This document shows positions 40,391 to 48,125 of a stretch of DNA of 64,000 nucleotides, piece after piece; the first letter of the stretch is position 1; each line of letters opens with the position of its first letter. Location of the stretch: contig CAVXRG010000010.1 of NCBI GenBank assembly GCA_963764195.1, positions 1,054,001 to 1,118,000 on the forward strand. The letters are read 5' to 3'. Source of the DNA: JBDSSS01 sp963764195 (GTDB lineage: Bacteria; Actinomycetota; Actinomycetes; Actinomycetales; Dermatophilaceae). Position numbers and translations under genes: made by a program. Under the pieces are notes generated by a model. That model was not told the DNA's origin, made no database searches, and worked only from the letters and a program-made list of their open reading frames with translations.

Positions 40391-43300
40391 GTGTCCGAAC
40401 AGTCCACGTCCGGCGACCCGATGGCAGATTTCGGGCCGAACGAATGGCTCATCGACGAGCTCTACCAGCAGTACCTCACCGACAAGCGGTCGGTCGACAA
40501 GGCCTGGTGGGAGTTCTTCAGGGACTACGAGCCCAGGGACGTGACCTTGCCGGACGGCAACGAGAACGGCAACGAGTCGAGCGCCAAGAAGGCCCCGGCC
40601 GCCAACGGCTCGGGAGGCGCGAGCACCCCCGGGCACATGCCCAAGGTCGCCCCGGCCCCACCCCGGGTGACGTCGTCCCACACGGCTCCCTCGACGGACG
40701 CTGCGTCCTCGAAGCCGGCACCCGAGAAGGCCCCGTCCAAGACTCCGACGAAGCCGTCGGCCGACACCGCGACGAAGCGTGCCGACGCGGCGGAGCCCGC
40801 GAAGGCGAGCGCCGCGGCGCCCGAGGCCCCCACCCCCACGCCGCGTGACATCCCCGCGGTGAAGGAGACCGGACCGGTCAACGAGGACGCTGTGACGCCG
40901 CTGCGGGGCGCACCGTCCCGGGTCGTGGCCAACATGGAGGTCTCGCTCACCGTCCCGACCGCGACGAGCGTGCGCGCCGTGCCGGCCAAGCTGCTCATCG
41001 ACAACCGGGTCGTCATCAACAACCACCTCGCCCGGTCGCGCGGCGGCAAGGTGTCCTTCACCCACATCATCGGCTACGCGATGGTCAAGGCCCTCGGCCT
41101 GATGCCGGCGATGAACAACGGCTTCGTGGAGCAGGACGGCAAGCCCGCCCTGCTCGAGCCGGCCCACGTCAACTTCGGCCTCGCGATCGACCTGCAGAAG
41201 CCGGACGGGTCGCGCACGCTCGTCGTGCCCTCGATCAAGTCCGCGGAGGAGATGGACTTCGTCCACTTCTGGACCGCCTACGAGGACATGGTCAAGAAGG
41301 CCCGAGACAACAAGCTGACCGTTGCCGACTTCCAGGGCACGACGATCTCGCTGACCAACCCGGGCGGGATCGGCACCGTGCACTCCGTGCCGCGCCTGAT
41401 GAAGGGCCAGGGCACGATCATCGGCGTCGGAGCGCTCGACTACCCGGCCGAGTGGCAGGGCGCGAGCAACGAGACCCTCAACCGCAACGCGGTCAGCAAG
41501 ATCCTCACGCTCACCTCGACCTACGACCACCGGATCATCCAGGGCGCCCAGAGCGGGGACTTCCTGCGGATCATCCACCAGCTGCTGCTCGGGGAGAACC
41601 GCTTCTTCGACGAGATCTTCGAGTCGCTGCGGATCCCCTACGAGCCGATCCGCTGGGTCCAGGACGTCGACTCCTCGCACGATGACGACATCGACAAGGT
41701 CTCCCGCGTCCAGGAGCTGATCCACGCCTACCGCGTCCGCGGCCACCTGATGGCCGACACGGACCCGCTGGAGTACAAGCAGCGTCACCACCACGACCTC
41801 GACGTGACGACCCACGGCCTGACCCTGTGGGACCTCGACCGGACCTTTGCCACCGGCGGGTTCGGCGGCGCCCCCTTCCTCAAGCTCCGCAAGATCCTCG
41901 GGATCCTGCGCGACTCGTACTGCCGGACGGTCGGCATCGAGTACATGCACATCCAGGACCCGGACCAGCGCCGGTGGATCCAGGACAAGGTCGAGCGGCC
42001 CTTCTCCAAGACCAGCCGCGACGAGCAGATGCGGATCATGCGGCGGCTCAACGCGGCCGAGGCCTTCGAGACCTTCCTCCAGACGAAGTTCGTCGGGCAG
42101 AAGCGCTTCTCCCTCGAGGGCGGAGAGTCGGTCATCGCCCTGCTCGACCGCATCCTGTGCCGTGCCGCCAGCGAGGGCCTCGACGAGGTCTGCATCGGTA
42201 TGCCGCACCGTGGCCGGCTCAACGTGCTGGCCAACATCGCGGGCAAGTCCTATGGCCAGATCTTTCGCGAGTTCGAGGGCAAGCAGGACCCGCAGTCGGT
42301 TCAGGGCTCCGGCGACGTCAAGTACCACCTCGGCACCGAGGGCGAGTTCATCGCCGAGGACGGCGCCCAGACGAAGGTCTACCTCGCGGCCAACCCGTCC
42401 CACCTCGAGGCGGTCAACCCCGTGCTCGAGGGCATCGTGCGCGCCAAGCAGGACCGGCTCAACCTCGCCGGGCAGGACTTCACCGTGCTGCCGGTGCTCA
42501 TGCACGGTGACGCGGCCTTCGCCGGACAGGGTGTCGTCGCCGAGACGCTCAACCTCTCCCAGCTGCGCGGCTACCGCACCGGCGGGACGATCCACGTCGT
42601 CATCAACAACCAGGTCGGCTTCACCACCTCGCCGAGCTCGTCGCGCTCGTCCGTCTACTCCACCGACGTCGCACGGATGATCCAGGCCCCGATCTTCCAC
42701 GTCAACGGCGACGACCCCGAGGCCTGCGTCCGCGTCGCCGAGCTCGCCTACGAGTTCCGCCAGGAGTTCAACAAGGACGTCGTCGTCGACATGGTCTGCT
42801 ACCGGCGCCGCGGGCACAACGAGGGCGACGACCCCTCGATGACCCAGCCGCTGATGTACAACCTCATCGAGGCCAAGCGCTCGGTCCGCAAGCTCTACAC
42901 CGAGTCGCTCATCGGGCGCGGCGACATCAGCGTCGAGGACGCCGAGGTGGCCCTGCGCGACTACCAGATCCAGCTCGAGCGGGTCTTCGTCGAGACGAAG
43001 GAGGCGACGAAGGCGAAGGACGCCCCCCGTCGCGACCCGCACAGCGAGTCCGACGCCCCCGACAACGCCGGGCTGGAGAAGCCTTCCGCGCAGGTGCAGG
43101 ACGACACCTCACCACGGCGTTCCGCGTCGAAGACCGGGGTCGCTGCGAGCGAGCTCGAGCACATCGGCACGACCTTCGCGAGCCCGCCCGAGGGCTTCAC
43201 GATCCACCCCAAGCTCGGTCAGCTGATGGAGCGGCGCGCGCAGATGACCCGCGAGGGCGGGATCGACTGGCCGATGGCCGAGCTGCTCGCCTTCGGCACG

Positions 43301-44293
43301 CTCCTGAAGGAGGGCACTCCGGTCCGGCTCGCCGGGCAGGACAGCCGCCGGGGGACGTTCGTGCAGCGTCACGCCGTGCTCATCGACAAGCAGACTGCGG
43401 AGGAGTGGACCCCACTGCTCTACCTCGGGGAGGGGCAGGCCCGCTTCTGGGTCTACGACTCCCTCCTGTCCGAGTTCGCCGCGATGGGCTTCGAATACGG
43501 CTACTCCGTCGAGCGGCCCGACGCCCTCGTGCTGTGGGAGGCCCAGTTCGGTGACTTCGGCAACGGCGCCCAGACGATCGTCGACGAGTTCATCTCCAGC
43601 TCCGAGCAGAAGTGGGGTCAGCGCAGCTCGGTCGTGCTCCTGCTCCCGCACGGCTACGAAGGTCAGGGCCCGGACCACAGCTCGGCCCGGATCGAGCGTT
43701 ACCTGCAGCTCTGCGCCGAGAACAACATGACCGTCGCCTATCCCTCGACGGCAGCGTCGTACTTCCACCTGCTGCGCCGACAGGCCTACTCGCGCCCGCG
43801 CACGCCGCTCATCGTCTTCACCCCGAAGTCGATGCTGCGGTCCAAGGCCGCCGCGAGTCCGGTCGAGGCCTTCACCGAGGGTGGTTTCCGGCCGGTCATC
43901 CCCGACCACGAGGGCGTGACCGAGGACGTGACTCGGGTGCTGCTCGCCTCGGGCAAGATCGTCCACGACCTCGACGCCGAGCGCGCCAAGCGTGAGGACA
44001 CCTCGACGGCCATCGTCCGGGTGGAGCAGCTCTACCCCATCCCCGAGAAGGAGATCCGCGACGTCGTCGCCCGCTACCCCGGGGCCGACCTGGTCTGGGT
44101 GCAGGACGAGCCGCGGAACCAGGGCGCCTGGCCGCTGATGGCGCAGTGGCTGCACGAGGACCTCATCGAGCTCGGCGAGTCGCGGCCGTGGCGGGTCGTG
44201 GCACGCAAGGCCTCGGCCTCCCCCGCGACCGGCTCGTCCAAGAAGCACCAGGCGGAGCAGGCCGACCTGTTCGAGCGGGCCTTCGGTCGCTGA
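40391..44293 (+). CDS. kgd: Multifunctional 2-oxoglutarate dehydrogenase E1/E2 (Kgd/OdhA)
   Basis: 1,300 residues. The actinobacterial fusion: an N-terminal E1 lead segment (FGPNEWLIDELYQQYL), a Lys/Pro/Ala-rich linker (~45-155) without a lipoyl domain, an E2 acyltransferase core with His380 in YDHRIIQGAQSGDF, and a full thiamine-diphosphate E1 domain (GMPHRGRLNVLANI, GDAAFAGQGVVAETLN, RRRGHNEGDDPS). It turns 2-oxoglutarate into succinyl-CoA. In relatives it is inhibited by unphosphorylated GarA/OdhI; that gene is not in this window. GTG 40391 follows AAAGAGG. A strong terminator follows. Confidence 0.97.
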   Translation: MSEQSTSGDPMADFGPNEWLIDELYQQYLTDKRSVDKAWWEFFRDYEPRDVTLPDGNENGNESSAKKAPAANGSGGASTPGHMPKVAPAPPRVTSSHTAPSTDAASSKPAPEKAPSKTPTKPSADTATKRADAAEPAKASAAAPEAPTPTPRDIPAVKETGPVNEDAVTPLRGAPSRVVANMEVSLTVPTATSVRAVPAKLLIDNRVVINNHLARSRGGKVSFTHIIGYAMVKALGLMPAMNNGFVEQDGKPALLEPAHVNFGLAIDLQKPDGSRTLVVPSIKSAEEMDFVHFWTAYEDMVKKARDNKLTVADFQGTTISLTNPGGIGTVHSVPRLMKGQGTIIGVGALDYPAEWQGASNETLNRNAVSKILTLTSTYDHRIIQGAQSGDFLRIIHQLLLGENRFFDEIFESLRIPYEPIRWVQDVDSSHDDDIDKVSRVQELIHAYRVRGHLMADTDPLEYKQRHHHDLDVTTHGLTLWDLDRTFATGGFGGAPFLKLRKILGILRDSYCRTVGIEYMHIQDPDQRRWIQDKVERPFSKTSRDEQMRIMRRLNAAEAFETFLQTKFVGQKRFSLEGGESVIALLDRILCRAASEGLDEVCIGMPHRGRLNVLANIAGKSYGQIFREFEGKQDPQSVQGSGDVKYHLGTEGEFIAEDGAQTKVYLAANPSHLEAVNPVLEGIVRAKQDRLNLAGQDFTVLPVLMHGDAAFAGQGVVAETLNLSQLRGYRTGGTIHVVINNQVGFTTSPSSSRSSVYSTDVARMIQAPIFHVNGDDPEACVRVAELAYEFRQEFNKDVVVDMVCYRRRGHNEGDDPSMTQPLMYNLIEAKRSVRKLYTESLIGRGDISVEDAEVALRDYQIQLERVFVETKEATKAKDAPRRDPHSESDAPDNAGLEKPSAQVQDDTSPRRSASKTGVAASELEHIGTTFASPPEGFTIHPKLGQLMERRAQMTREGGIDWPMAELLAFGTLLKEGTPVRLAGQDSRRGTFVQRHAVLIDKQTAEEWTPLLYLGEGQARFWVYDSLLSEFAAMGFEYGYSVERPDALVLWEAQFGDFGNGAQTIVDEFISSSEQKWGQRSSVVLLLPHGYEGQGPDHSSARIERYLQLCAENNMTVAYPSTAASYFHLLRRQAYSRPRTPLIVFTPKSMLRSKAAASPVEAFTEGGFRPVIPDHEGVTEDVTRVLLASGKIVHDLDAERAKREDTSTAIVRVEQLYPIPEKEIRDVVARYPGADLVWVQDEPRNQGAWPLMAQWLHEDLIELGESRPWRVVARKASASPATGSSKKHQAEQADLFERAFGR

Positions 44294-44304
44294 TCCGCCA
44301 ACGT

Positions 44305-44338
44305 CGTCGGGTCCCCGCCCCCCTGGCGGGACCCGACG
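44305..44338 (+). terminator. Terminator hairpin after kgd
   Basis: CGTCGGGTCCCcCGCC pairs with GGCGGGACCCGACG around a CCCCT loop, one bulged base, starting 12 bases after the kgd stop. Confidence 0.75.
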
Positions 44339-44430
44339 GCACGGCCGGCGTCCTCAGGGCGTCGGCCGGATCGCGTGGGTGAGCCGGTTCGCCACCGGCT
44401 TGCCTGCGCCGCAACGCGCACGAGTCGCGA

Positions 44431-44436
44431 TAGCCT
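44431..44436 (+). promoter_or_regulatory. Leaderless-type -10 box (TAGCCT)
   Basis: TAGCCT, six bases, then GTG 44443. Confidence 0.5.
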
Positions 44437-44442
44437 CCGATC

Positions 44443-44619
44443 GTGTACTTCACCGACCGAGGCATCGAGGAGCTGGCGAGTCGCCGCGGCGAGGAGTCGG
44501 TGAGCCTCGAGTGGCTCGCCGAGCAGCTGCGGACGTTCGTCGACCTCAACCCCGAGTTCGAGGTGCCGATGGAGCGATTCGCGACGTGGCTGGCACGACT
44601 CGATGACGACGAGGACTGA
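44443..44619 (+). CDS. Small DUF6104-like protein downstream of kgd
   Basis: 58 residues, easily missed because it is short. It reads VYFTDRGIEELASRRGEESV, then SLEWLAEQLRTFVDLNPEFE and ends ARLDDDED. This matches a small acidic, helical protein often found behind 2-oxoglutarate dehydrogenase in actinobacteria; no function is established. GTG start is leaderless from TAGCCT. The SGNH hydrolase follows after four bases and is likely co-transcribed. Confidence 0.78.
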   Translation: MYFTDRGIEELASRRGEESVSLEWLAEQLRTFVDLNPEFEVPMERFATWLARLDDDED

Positions 44620-44623
44620 GCAC

Positions 44624-45403
44624 GTGACCGACAACGAGACCGAGCAGATCCCCTACGGCGTGGGACCTGCCTACCCGGTGGCCCACACCGAGTTCACGAC
44701 CGACACCAAGCCGAGAGGGGCGTCCGCCACCGGCACTGCCCCGGTCTCCGGCTCGTCCCCCGGGGCGCACCTGTTGAGCGCGCCGTCCGTCGACGTCCCC
44801 GGACCCGACGGCGCCCGCGACGTGGGGATGGTCTTCGTCGGCGGGTCGCAGACCGCCGGCTACGGTGACCCCAAGGGCCTGGGCTGGGTCGGTCGCGTCG
44901 TCGCCCGCACGCAGCACCCCGACCTTGACCTCACGGCCTACAACATCGGGATCCGCGGCAACACCTCCGGTGACGTCGTCGCCCGGTGGGTCGCCGAGTG
45001 CCACCCCCGGTGGCGCGGCCGGTCCGAGCGCCGCCTCGTGCTGTCGGTGGGCACCAACGACGTCATGACCGGGATGACGATGGCCCGGTCGCGGCTCAAC
45101 CTCGCCAACGTCATCGACGAGGCGACGAACGCCGGCATCAAGACCTTCGTCGTCGGCCTGACCCCCAGCCTCGACTCGGAGCTGAACCGGCGCCTCGAGG
45201 CGCTGGCCGAGGCCCAGGCCGATGTCTGCTCACGCCGGGGCATCACCTACGTCGACTGCTTCCGCCCGCTCGTCGGGCACGACCAGTGGATGGCCGACCT
45301 CGCAGCGAGCCCCGACCGCGCCCATCCCGGACAGGCCGGCTACGGCCTCATCGCCTGGCTCGTGCTCCACAACGGCTGGAACGACTGGCTCTCCCTGAGC
45401 TGA
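44624..45403 (+). CDS. SGNH/GDSL-family hydrolase
   Basis: 259 residues. Catalytic blocks: Ser75 in VFVGGSQTAGYG (GGSQ variant of GDSL), Gly in IRGNTSGD, Asn145 in VGTND and Asp231/His234 in PDRAHPGQAGY. An esterase or lipase-like activity is expected; substrate unknown. The first ~65 residues are a polar, low-complexity extension without a signal peptide, so it is probably cytoplasmic. GTG 44624 is preferred to ATG 44603, which lies inside the preceding gene. Confidence 0.8.
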   Translation: MTDNETEQIPYGVGPAYPVAHTEFTTDTKPRGASATGTAPVSGSSPGAHLLSAPSVDVPGPDGARDVGMVFVGGSQTAGYGDPKGLGWVGRVVARTQHPDLDLTAYNIGIRGNTSGDVVARWVAECHPRWRGRSERRLVLSVGTNDVMTGMTMARSRLNLANVIDEATNAGIKTFVVGLTPSLDSELNRRLEALAEAQADVCSRRGITYVDCFRPLVGHDQWMADLAASPDRAHPGQAGYGLIAWLVLHNGWNDWLSLS

Positions 45404-45422
45404 GCGATCGCCGGCCCACTGA

Positions 45423-45448
45423 ACGGCATACCGGCGACGGTATGCCGT
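45423..45448. terminator. Bidirectional hairpin built from GGCATACCG/CGGTATGCC
   Basis: ACGGCATACCG-GCGA-CGGTATGCCGT, a perfect 11-bp stem, flanked by further GATCGCCG/CGGCGATC arms (about 45406 and 45456). It lies between the convergent SGNH hydrolase and membrane protein genes. Confidence 0.75.
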
Positions 45449-45461
45449 GACCGTGCGGCGA

Positions 45462-45953
45462 TCAGCCGCGCTCCTGATCGTCGTGGTCGTCCTGGTCCGG
45501 CCCCGCGCCCGTGGCGGGGCCCCCATCGGCCGCCAGAGGGGCCTGACGGGCCGGCGCAGCCAGCGCGGCAACGATGCACAGGGCGGACAGGGCGAACACC
45601 GCGGTCGCCAGGAGCGGTCGCTCGGACTGCCAGAGGCTCCACGCGACGGGGAGGAGCAAGGCGTTCCAGAGCACCGTGGGCGTGCGGGGCCAGTCCTTGG
45701 CCTGCGCCCAGCCGCGGGCCATGACGAGCAGCCCGACGGCGAAGACGAGGATGAGCAACCCGGACGTGACCGCCCGAACCGCGTCACTCGTGCCCCCGGA
45801 CGCGATCCCGTAGCCGTAGAACCCGACGAAGCCGAGCAGGACCAGCGCCTCGAGCGCCACGAGAGCCGCGCAGAGGCGAGCCGCGGTGCGGCGCCCGGTC
45901 CGCGCGGGGCCGGTGTCCGGCGTGCTCGGGGGCGGTTCGGGTGGGCTGGTCAC
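45462..45953 (-). CDS. Small four-helix membrane protein, unknown function
   Basis: 163 residues: a Pro/Thr-rich N-terminus, four hydrophobic segments between about residues 25 and 135, and an acidic C-terminus. I do not recognise the family. GTG 45953 is chosen because TAGGCT (45960-45965) lies six bases before it, giving a leaderless start; another in-frame GTG lies two codons upstream at 45959. Confidence 0.65.
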   Translation of the reverse strand: MTSPPEPPPSTPDTGPARTGRRTAARLCAALVALEALVLLGFVGFYGYGIASGGTSDAVRAVTSGLLILVFAVGLLVMARGWAQAKDWPRTPTVLWNALLLPVAWSLWQSERPLLATAVFALSALCIVAALAAPARQAPLAADGGPATGAGPDQDDHDDQERG

Positions 45954-45959
45954 GAGCAC

Positions 45960-45965
45960 AGCCTA
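45960..45965 (-). promoter_or_regulatory. Leaderless-type -10 box (TAGGCT)
   Basis: TAGGCT on the minus strand, six bases before GTG 45953. Confidence 0.5.
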
Positions 45966-46270
45966 CCGATGGGTACACTGGGGGCCGTCCGATGGGTGGC
46001 CCCCGGGATGTGCCCGGCAGCCCGCTGCAGATACGCTGTGCACTCGGTGTGACCTGTGCCTGCGTTGTTGATCCTGCGCCAGACGTCCGACACACTGGTC
46101 CTGGCCCGTGACGCGGACGGAACAACTTCGTGCGCGTCGTCGTTGGTCAGAGGGCGATGCCCTCGTGGACACGCACTGAGATGGCTCCGACAACGACGCT
46201 GGCGCCGAGCACCTGCATCACCGAGACCTTTCCGGCGGTGCCATCGAGAAGACGAAGGAGCACGATCCAC
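45966..46270 (+). promoter_or_regulatory. Long whiB1 upstream region
   Basis: About 300 bases without a convincing gene. Two -10-like hexamers, TACACT (45974-45979) and TACGCT (46032-46037), could drive whiB1, giving a leader of ~225-290 bases. A small perfect hairpin GAGGGC-GAT-GCCCTC lies at 46150-46164. TGTGA half-sites occur near 46047, but no full CRP palindrome was found. Confidence 0.45.
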
Positions 46271-46519
46271 ATGGATTGGCGCGACCGCGCTGCCTGTCTG
46301 GAGGCCGACCCCGAGCTGTTCTTCCCCATCGGGAACACCGGCCCGGCGATCCTCCAGATCGAAGAGGCCAAGGCCGTGTGCCGAACCTGTTCCGTCATCG
46401 ACACGTGCCTGAAGTGGGCACTGGAGAGCGGACAGGACGCCGGAGTGTGGGGTGGACTCTCCGAGGACGAGCGCCGGGCGCTGAAGCGTCGGAACGCGCG
46501 CGCCCGACGGGCCGGCTGA
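46271..46519 (+). CDS. whiB1: WhiB-family iron-sulfur regulator, WhiB1 type
   Basis: 82 residues. Four cluster-ligand cysteines Cys9, Cys37, Cys40 and Cys46, the GVWGG turn at 58-62 and the basic KRRNARARRAG tail for DNA contact. MDWRDRAACLE and FFPIGNTGPAI match WhiB1, an essential 4Fe-4S, NO-responsive partner of the principal sigma factor. ATG 46271 has GAAGGAG upstream; an upstream in-frame extension is not family-like. Adjacent to pdtaS as in mycobacteria. Confidence 0.93.
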   Translation: MDWRDRAACLEADPELFFPIGNTGPAILQIEEAKAVCRTCSVIDTCLKWALESGQDAGVWGGLSEDERRALKRRNARARRAG

Positions 46520-46532
46520 CAGCACCGCCCGC

Positions 46533-46565
46533 AAGCCCGGTGACGCTCACTGTCACCGGGCTTTT
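46533..46565. terminator. Bidirectional intrinsic terminator between whiB1 and pdtaS
   Basis: AAGCCCGGTGAC pairs perfectly with GTCACCGGGCTT around a seven-base loop, followed by TTTT on the plus strand. This is the only classical terminator with a T-run seen in the window. Confidence 0.88.
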
Positions 46566-46592
46566 GCCTGCGCCGGCGAGCCGGCCGACGGG

Positions 46593-48080
46593 TCAGGCGA
46601 TCGGACGCAGGCTCGCCGTGAACCGCGCCCGGGTGCCGTGCGGCGAGAGGCCCTCCCAGGTGATCCGGCCCCCGAGGTCGGCCACGAGCGACTGGACGAT
46701 CTGCGTGCCGAGCCCGGTGCCGGGGCGGCGCGCCGGGTCGATGCCGCGGCCGTCGTCGTCGATCGTCACCACGAGCATCGGCCGCCCCCGATCGTCGGAC
46801 AACCGCTCGACGCCGATCCGGACCTCACCGCCGACGTCGCCGAGGCCGTGCTCGATGGAGTTCTGGACCAGCTCGCTCATCACCATCGCGAGCGAGGTGG
46901 CGTCCTCGGCGCGCAACCGCCCGAAGGTCCCCGTCGTCACCGTCCGGACGTCGGCCCCGTTGGACGACACCTCGACGACCGCGTTGAGACCACGCTTGGC
47001 GATCGCGTCGAAGTCGACGGTCTCGTCGAAGCCCTGGCTCAGCTGGTCGTGGACCATCGCGATGGTGCCGACGCGGCGCTCCGCCTCCTTGAGGGCTTCG
47101 CGGGCCTCCCCCTCGGGCACGCGGCGTCCTTGCATCCGCAGCAGGGCCGCGACCGACTGGAGGTTGTTCTTGACCCGGTGGTGGATCTCGCGGATCGTCG
47201 CGTCCTTCGTCATCAGCTCGCGCTCCCGGCGCCGCAGCTCGCCGACGTCCCGGAGCAGCACGATCGCCCCGAAACGCTGGCCCGCCTCGGTGAGCGGGAT
47301 CGCCCGCATCGAGATCGTCGTGCCCCCTGCCACGACCTCGGTGCGCCACGGCTGACGGCCGGTGACGACGAGCGGCAGGCCCTCGTCGACGGGGTGGGAC
47401 TCGCGCACGTTGTCGGTGACGACCTGCGCGAGGCTCGACCCCGTGACCTCCCCGTGGTGGCCGAGCCGGTGCAGGGCGGAGACCGCGTTGGGACTGGCAT
47501 AGGTGACGATGCCGTCGACGTCGAGGCGGATGACGCCGTCCCCGACGCGGGGCGCCCCCCGACGCAGGCCGGTGGGGGCGCTGCCGTGCGGGAACTCACC
47601 GCCGGTCACCATCCGGCAGAGCGCGTCGGCGGTCGCGAGGTAGGTCAGCTCGAGGCGGCTCGGGGTCCGCGTGGTCCAGAGGTTCGTATGCCGCGTCATC
47701 ACCGCGACGACCCTCCCCTGACGGACGACGGGGATGTACTCCTCGCGGACCGACTGGTCCGGGAGGCCGGGCCGCTCGACCTTGGCCTGGCGCACCCGGA
47801 GGATCCGCTGCTCGGTGGCGGACTCCTCGACCAGCTCGCTCATGGGCCCGCGGTCGGCGACGCGGCCGACCTGGTCGTCGACGAAGACGAGCTGGCCCGT
47901 GGTCGGTCGGACGTGGGCGACGGCCTCCCAGCGGTCACCGGTCGAGCGCACCCAGAGCACGAGGTCGGCGAAGGACAGGTCGGCGACGAGCTGCCAGTCA
48001 CCGACGAGCAGGTGCAGCCACTCCACGTCGTGGTCGGTCAGGTCCGTCCGTCCGCGGAGCAGTTCACTGAGAGTCGCCAC
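46593..48080 (-). CDS. pdtaS: Sensor histidine kinase PdtaS (cytoplasmic)
   Basis: 495 residues, no transmembrane segments. A GAF-like N-terminus (to ~170), a PAS domain (~180-285), the HisKA_2-type box REIHHRVKNNLQSVAALLRM with phospho-acceptor His300/301, and an HATPase with SELVQNSIEHGLG and DDGRGIDP. PdtaS phosphorylates the ANTAR RNA-binding regulator PdtaR, whose gene is not in the window. GTG 48080 is leaderless from TAGGCT. Convergent with whiB1. Confidence 0.93.
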   Translation of the reverse strand: MATLSELLRGRTDLTDHDVEWLHLLVGDWQLVADLSFADLVLWVRSTGDRWEAVAHVRPTTGQLVFVDDQVGRVADRGPMSELVEESATEQRILRVRQAKVERPGLPDQSVREEYIPVVRQGRVVAVMTRHTNLWTTRTPSRLELTYLATADALCRMVTGGEFPHGSAPTGLRRGAPRVGDGVIRLDVDGIVTYASPNAVSALHRLGHHGEVTGSSLAQVVTDNVRESHPVDEGLPLVVTGRQPWRTEVVAGGTTISMRAIPLTEAGQRFGAIVLLRDVGELRRRERELMTKDATIREIHHRVKNNLQSVAALLRMQGRRVPEGEAREALKEAERRVGTIAMVHDQLSQGFDETVDFDAIAKRGLNAVVEVSSNGADVRTVTTGTFGRLRAEDATSLAMVMSELVQNSIEHGLGDVGGEVRIGVERLSDDRGRPMLVVTIDDDGRGIDPARRPGTGLGTQIVQSLVADLGGRITWEGLSPHGTRARFTASLRPIA

Positions 48081-48086
48081 GCCTTG

Positions 48087-48092
48087 AGCCTA
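48087..48092 (-). promoter_or_regulatory. Leaderless-type -10 box of pdtaS (TAGGCT)
   Basis: TAGGCT on the minus strand with six bases to GTG 48080. Confidence 0.5.
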
Positions 48093-48125
48093 GGGGGCGG
48101 GGCCGGCGACGCACCCACCCCGGGC

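Noticed and set aside
40331..43042. A 900-codon minus-strand frame opposite kgd
   Set aside because: Shadow of kgd; no motifs, V/L/D/E-rich text typical of antisense translation.
46130..46270. N-terminal extension of whiB1 by 47 codons
   Set aside because: The extension is low-complexity and unlike WhiB1; the ATG at 46271 has a ribosome site and gives the family length.
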